Positions 60,101 through 64,000 of a DNA stretch of 64,000 nt are shown here, piece after piece; the stretch's first letter is position 1; the number at the start of each line of letters is the position of its first letter. The notes under the pieces are model-generated. The model saw nothing but the letters and a program-made list of their open reading frames with translations, was not told where the DNA came from and searched no databases. Both the position numbers and the translations under genes were made by a program. The DNA is from Saposhnikovia divaricata (Eukaryota; Streptophyta; Magnoliopsida; Apiales; Apiaceae). The stretch covers positions 50,079,881-50,143,880 of the forward strand of contig CM071597.1 in assembly GCA_036435485.1 (NCBI GenBank), in the 5' to 3' direction.

Positions 60101-63100
60101 TGCTGAATGCCGGCAAACATTATTTTAGATACTTATTATCATTTGATGCTAGAGCTAGAATCAGGATATATAGGGCTATATTTAGATGTAATGCATGCAC
60201 TACCAAAATTTTAAAAATTAAACCTGCATTGTTGAGTCATTTTCTGCTGGACTCCCATTTCCCTCTATATATATTGCTGGTATAAAGATCAAAGATATAT
60301 TGCTGGTATTATTTTGTGTACTAGCCAAACATTCTCAAGCAAGGTCTTAAAATCTAAAACTGGATGATCTCTTCCTTAATCAATGAGCACTTACTCAACT
60401 ATATGATTGTGGAACTATTAACTTGTTTTAGGAATATACTACCTTGCATTATAATCTGGAGGACTGCTGCCTGCATATCTGATGAGTACATTGATTTGCT
60501 TGGTCCAGGCAATAGAGATGGTTGCAAAAACCAGTGATTCAGTGCCTTTAATTTTTCTCGTCACAGATGGGGCTGTTGTAAACGAAAGAGACATTTGTAA
60601 CAACGTAAAAAAACGCCTTCTAGATGAGGATCTGAGTGGTCTTCATATAAGCACATTTGGGATAGGTTAGCTTCGATAATTCCTCAAGTTCAGTGACAAC
60701 TTCATTAAATATATGATTCACTAGTTTTCTATCATAAGAAAAATCAGAAAGATACCTTTTGAATGATGAAACTATATTTTGCTGACTATTTAGTTTGTAT
60801 TTGTATTTGTTTTTCCAAGGATTATAATGTAAATGTACCTTTGCAGGTTCATATTGTAACCATTACTTCTTAAAGATGCTTGCACAAATTGGGAGAGGCT
60901 ATCATGATGCGGCATATGATATCGGTCAGTTGTTTGTATTTACATTAGAACTTTAATATTAATACCGACTTTAAGTTTTGTCTTTGCAGACTGTATTATA
61001 ATTATATAATGCTAAGTTGCACTGCAAATCGGATATCTATCTGATTAGAGCTTAGTAATGACAATGAACTCTCTGATTTACATGTTACTACTGAAAAGCA
61101 TAATTTTGATGTACAGTTACTATTTTCCTTACATGATGCTTTCAAAACTTAAAGCTAACAATTTTGATCATTTTCCCAGATTCTTTCATCTTCAGAATGC
61201 AAAGGCTATTTTACAACGCTTCCTCTCTCATTCTTACAAATATTGAAATTGATTCTCTGGAACACGTCGATGAATTAGAGGTACACTGATGCTCACCTTT
61301 CTACTTCTGAACTATTCTTACGCTACGGGTGAATTTTCAAGGTTCATTAACTACCGGCACTGATGCTATTGGTCTCATCATTCTTGTTTTGTCGAGTTTA
61401 ACACATTGATACAGTTTGCTCACTAAAGAGTTGCATAGATTTTTGAAATTAGACCTAAGTTACATCACTAGGAAAAGAGTAATGTTATGTATGTTGGGAG
61501 TTGTTCCACACGGGACGGACAGATTGCTAGTTAATAAGCACCAGAGGCTAGGGAAGAGGCAAATGGGCTATCCCAGGATGGGCTTAAGGGGGAGGCAGGC
61601 AGATACCAACAATGTAATGTAATCAATGATGCAATTATGCTCTTACTGTATAGCTCTATTCTTTCAGTATATAACCAATAATTAGTAAATAGTATGAATA
61701 CGTACCAACAGGGGCATGGCTTGCTGGCATTGCTGGTAGCCCAGCAATGTAATGTAATCAATGATGCAATTATGCGCTTATTGTATAGCTCTTTTCTTTC
61801 AGTATATAACCAATAATTTAGTAAATAGTATGAATACGTAGTAATTATTACCAACTCCTTATCGTGTTTTTGTGTACTTTAATTTGTTTATCATCACCTT
61901 CACTTCAACTCTGTTTTCCTATGTTCTCATTGGCAGTTGTATCCATTTCGTATACCAGACCTTTCTACTGGCTGTCCAGTAATTGTATCAGGCAGATATT
62001 CTGGGATCTTCCCTGAATCGGTTAAAGTTAGCGGTATTATGGCAGATTTGAGTAGCTTTGTGATAGATATGAAAGCACAACAGGCTAAGAACATTCCTCT
62101 AGACAAGGTAATTTTTCAACTTCTGAGCCTAATTATATGCCAACTTCTGTCTCTAATGAATCCTAATGATTGAGTATGCATTTTCACCTTATCTTATTTA
62201 ATGAGGATTATTGATAGTTGAGAACAAAGAGAAAGAGCATGTAGCTACTTTGATTGATATCAAAGAATATGCAAAAGAGCGATCATAGCAGACTTGGTTC
62301 TTTACATTAATAATTAGATTAACTGCTTCTCTGCCGCTGGAGCAGCATTAGTTCTATCAGGTTCTGCTAATTGTATTCAAGTTAGGCAATGGTCTGCATG
62401 TGAAGCGGCAACCATAGTATCTCATAGTTGATCTTTCGATCTTACATAGTTAGTGTCCAGTTCAACACATAACTTCTACACAAGGGATGAAGGAGGATAA
62501 TTAACTAAAAGTGCTAAGTTTAGCAAGCCACCTCAAATTTTACGACCTAAGCTTTTTTCTTGGATTATCCAACTGAAGTAGCCCAGTTAAAACATGACAG
62601 ACATTCAAGATGTCAAACTTTGTCATTTCGTTACTTGTTTTGCATTTTAGACAAATACCTTGCATTACTCAATGAAGGTGCAAAAACGTATTTTCTTTTT
62701 GACCCTGGCTGATGTAGGTACTAGCAAGAAGGCAAATTGATACACTTACATGTCAAGCTTGGTTGTCAGAAAGCAAACATTTAGAAGAGAAGGTCAGTCT
62801 TTACCTTGTGTACTTTCTTAAAGAAATTGATCAACTTGTCTTGATCTTACGCAATGACTTGTGAAGGATCGGTGCATATGATAGGGGTGAGCAAAAAACC
62901 GAAATGAAACCGAAACCGAACCGAAACCGATCAAAACCGAACCGAAAAAACCGAAGCCGAACCGGCGGTTGCGGTTTTTGATTTTTAAAAACCGAAATTT
63001 TCGGTTTCGGTTCCGGTTTTAGGTTAAAACCGAACCGACTAAAACCGAACCGAACCGATTATTAAAATAAATATATAATTTATATAAATTTATAAAACTT

Positions 63101-63974
63101 TCTGGTGACTGCTCGGGCTGGTAACTTCTCATTTTCGTAAACTATATTATATATATAGGTTTCTACTATCATGTAAATTGTATTAAAACTACGATTATAT
63201 TGCAATCAATTTACATATTACATGAGAAAGTTCTAATTTGCTTTTGTATTAGCAACTGAGAGTACATTTTGTCATTTACTCATATACTGATTTCTGCAAG
63301 GCATTAAATTTGTGCAAGTTAAGACTTAATTAGGTATGATTTATTCATTGCACATTATCACACATGCATGTATAAATTTTGTTAAAATATATTGTGAGCC
63401 CTGTATAACTTATTAGCTTACTAATGTCATATGATACTGTCATATAACGTTACCACTAACATATACACAGAGTGTATTCATTCAAAAACTCAGTTACTTT
63501 GTTTAAAAATCGAGAACGTTGTAATTTATAAATTTAAAGTTTTGTAATATATTTATGATTTTTTCGTTCGGTTTTATAACCGAAACCGAACCGTTAAAAA
63601 CCGAACCGAGCTCTTTAAAACCGAAACCGAAACCGACGGTTCGGTTGCGGTTGCGGTTTTCAATTTTAAAAACCGAAGACATGCGGTTTCGGGTTCGGTT
63701 TCGGGGCAAAACCGAACCGAACCGTGCTCTCCCCTATATGATATGTATGCGGATGTAGTTTTGCCTCAGAATATAGTATCTTTTGTGAAATTGTGCAAAA
63801 CTTCTTCCAAAAATCTTCGTATGTACGATCAACTTCTCATATCTTGTGTCACTCCCATTCTTTTAGGTTGCAAAAATGAGTTTGCAAACAGGGATTCCAT
63901 CAGAGTATGCCAGCATGATTTTAGTTCAGACTGATCAAGGGAAACAGTCCTCTGGCCTAGTTCTTGTACAAGAG
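57198..63974 (+). CDS. VIT and VWA domain protein (inter-alpha-trypsin inhibitor heavy chain-like), partial at 3' end
   Basis: Exons read by eye: 57198-57587, 58190-58342, 58425-58637, 58720-58809, 58992-59108, 59774-60043, 60509-60665, 60847-60924, 61180-61280, 61937-62107, 62718-62792, 63867-63974 (last end uncertain). All phases agree, giving 641 residues so far. An N-terminal VIT-like region spans about residues 70-200. The VWA domain spans about 322-500, with the metal-ion site DISES at 332-336, Thr403 in GGTN, and TDGA with Asp431. The product resembles Arabidopsis At1g19110-type proteins, which from memory are about 750 residues with a Cys-rich C-terminus. That end would lie beyond the window. 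The cellular role of these plant proteins is not established; VWA domains usually mediate metal-dependent protein contacts. No stop or frameshift was found, so the gene looks functional. Confidence 0.9.
58638..58719 (+). other. GC-AG intron in the VIT/VWA gene
   Basis: The donor is AAG|gcaagt and the acceptor ctatgcag|GAG. No GT donor gives the conserved SHPLK-E-R/L junction. The sequence agrees with the strict consensus of U2-type GC-AG introns. Confidence 0.85.
61610..61840 (+). repeat. Direct duplication in intron 9
   Basis: A ~95-bp block (caatgtaatgtaatcaatga...gaatacgta) occurs at 61610-61704 and 61745-61840, offset 135 bp, with few differences. Confidence 0.88.
62883..63735. mobile_element. 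MITE-like element with (AACCG)n-type arms in intron 11
   Basis: Ends AGGGGTGAGC and, in reverse, AGGGGAGAGC. A 7-bp direct repeat, atatgat, flanks it (62876-62882 and 63736-63742). Arms of about 150-170 bp are made of degenerate accgaaccgaaaccg units and are complementary to each other, so the RNA or DNA could form a long hairpin. The AT-rich centre has no coding content. The terminal sequence and near-8-bp duplication suggest a hAT-type MITE. Confidence 0.75.
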
Positions 63975-64000
63975 GCATGTCTCTGACTAGTCATTCCTTG

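Noticed and set aside
62883..63735. Telomere-like repeat
   Set aside because: The unit accgaaccgaaacc is not the plant telomere repeat CCCTAAA. It forms inverted arms, as in a MITE.
63503..63758. Short proteins with KPKPTVRLRLRF or NRNRTVGFGFG repeats
   Set aside because: Translations of the ccgaaacc-type arm of the intronic MITE.

Overview
The window is nuclear DNA of a flowering plant, probably a eudicot. The evidence is dense nested LTR retrotransposons primed by initiator tRNA-Met, Helitrons with CTAG ends, plant-type hAT elements, an EF-1alpha copy with an intron at what I recall as the plant position, and one multi-exon plant gene at the right edge. I cannot name the species. Only that gene, a VIT + VWA domain protein starting at 57198, looks functional. 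Almost everything else is transposable element sequence in several layers of nesting.

Layout. (1) 1-~23208: a Ty3/gypsy element of the Tat lineage on the + strand (gag end, protease, RT, degenerate RNase H, archaeal-type RNase H, integrase). It is followed by a 14-copy ~75-bp tandem array and a spliced antisense gene with a Transposase_28-like domain and a coiled coil. Its coding sequence is cut inside the second RNase H by (2) 2654-17736, a 15,083-bp element with two 4,735-bp LTRs, a perfect 5-bp target duplication, and an internal region without any intact coding sequence. The LTRs are nearly identical although the interior is ruined, so this looks like a recently moved non-autonomous LARD-type chromovirus derivative. 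(3) 23360-26290: an EF-1alpha gene fragment that still holds an intron, split by a hAT element (23789-25914) with an 8-bp target duplication. A decayed Ulp1-like protease relic follows (26345-27540). (4) 28141-41217: a minus-strand chromovirus with long LTRs, no recognisable RT, and one truncated LTR. Its right LTR carries a Helitron (38028-39163). (5) 41218-43104: AT-rich sequence with two more Helitron ends.

(6) 43254-52793: a three-layer nest. A small copia-like element with ~0.2-kb LTRs contains a Ty1/copia element with 76-bp LTRs (44100-52519). That copia contains a non-autonomous element with ~2.05-kb LTRs around a 564-bp interior (47641-52297). (7) 52794-57197: MITE-like inverted repeats, a region rich in a degenerate palindromic motif, and a hAT relic (55105-56132). 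(8) 57198 to the window end: the VIT/VWA gene in at least 12 exons, with one clear GC-AG intron and an 853-bp inverted-repeat element in intron 11.

Target duplications give a firm order of insertion for most layers. Coordinates of LTRs, PBS, PPT, target duplications and splice sites were read by eye. LTR identity is an estimate from visible differences, not a computed alignment.
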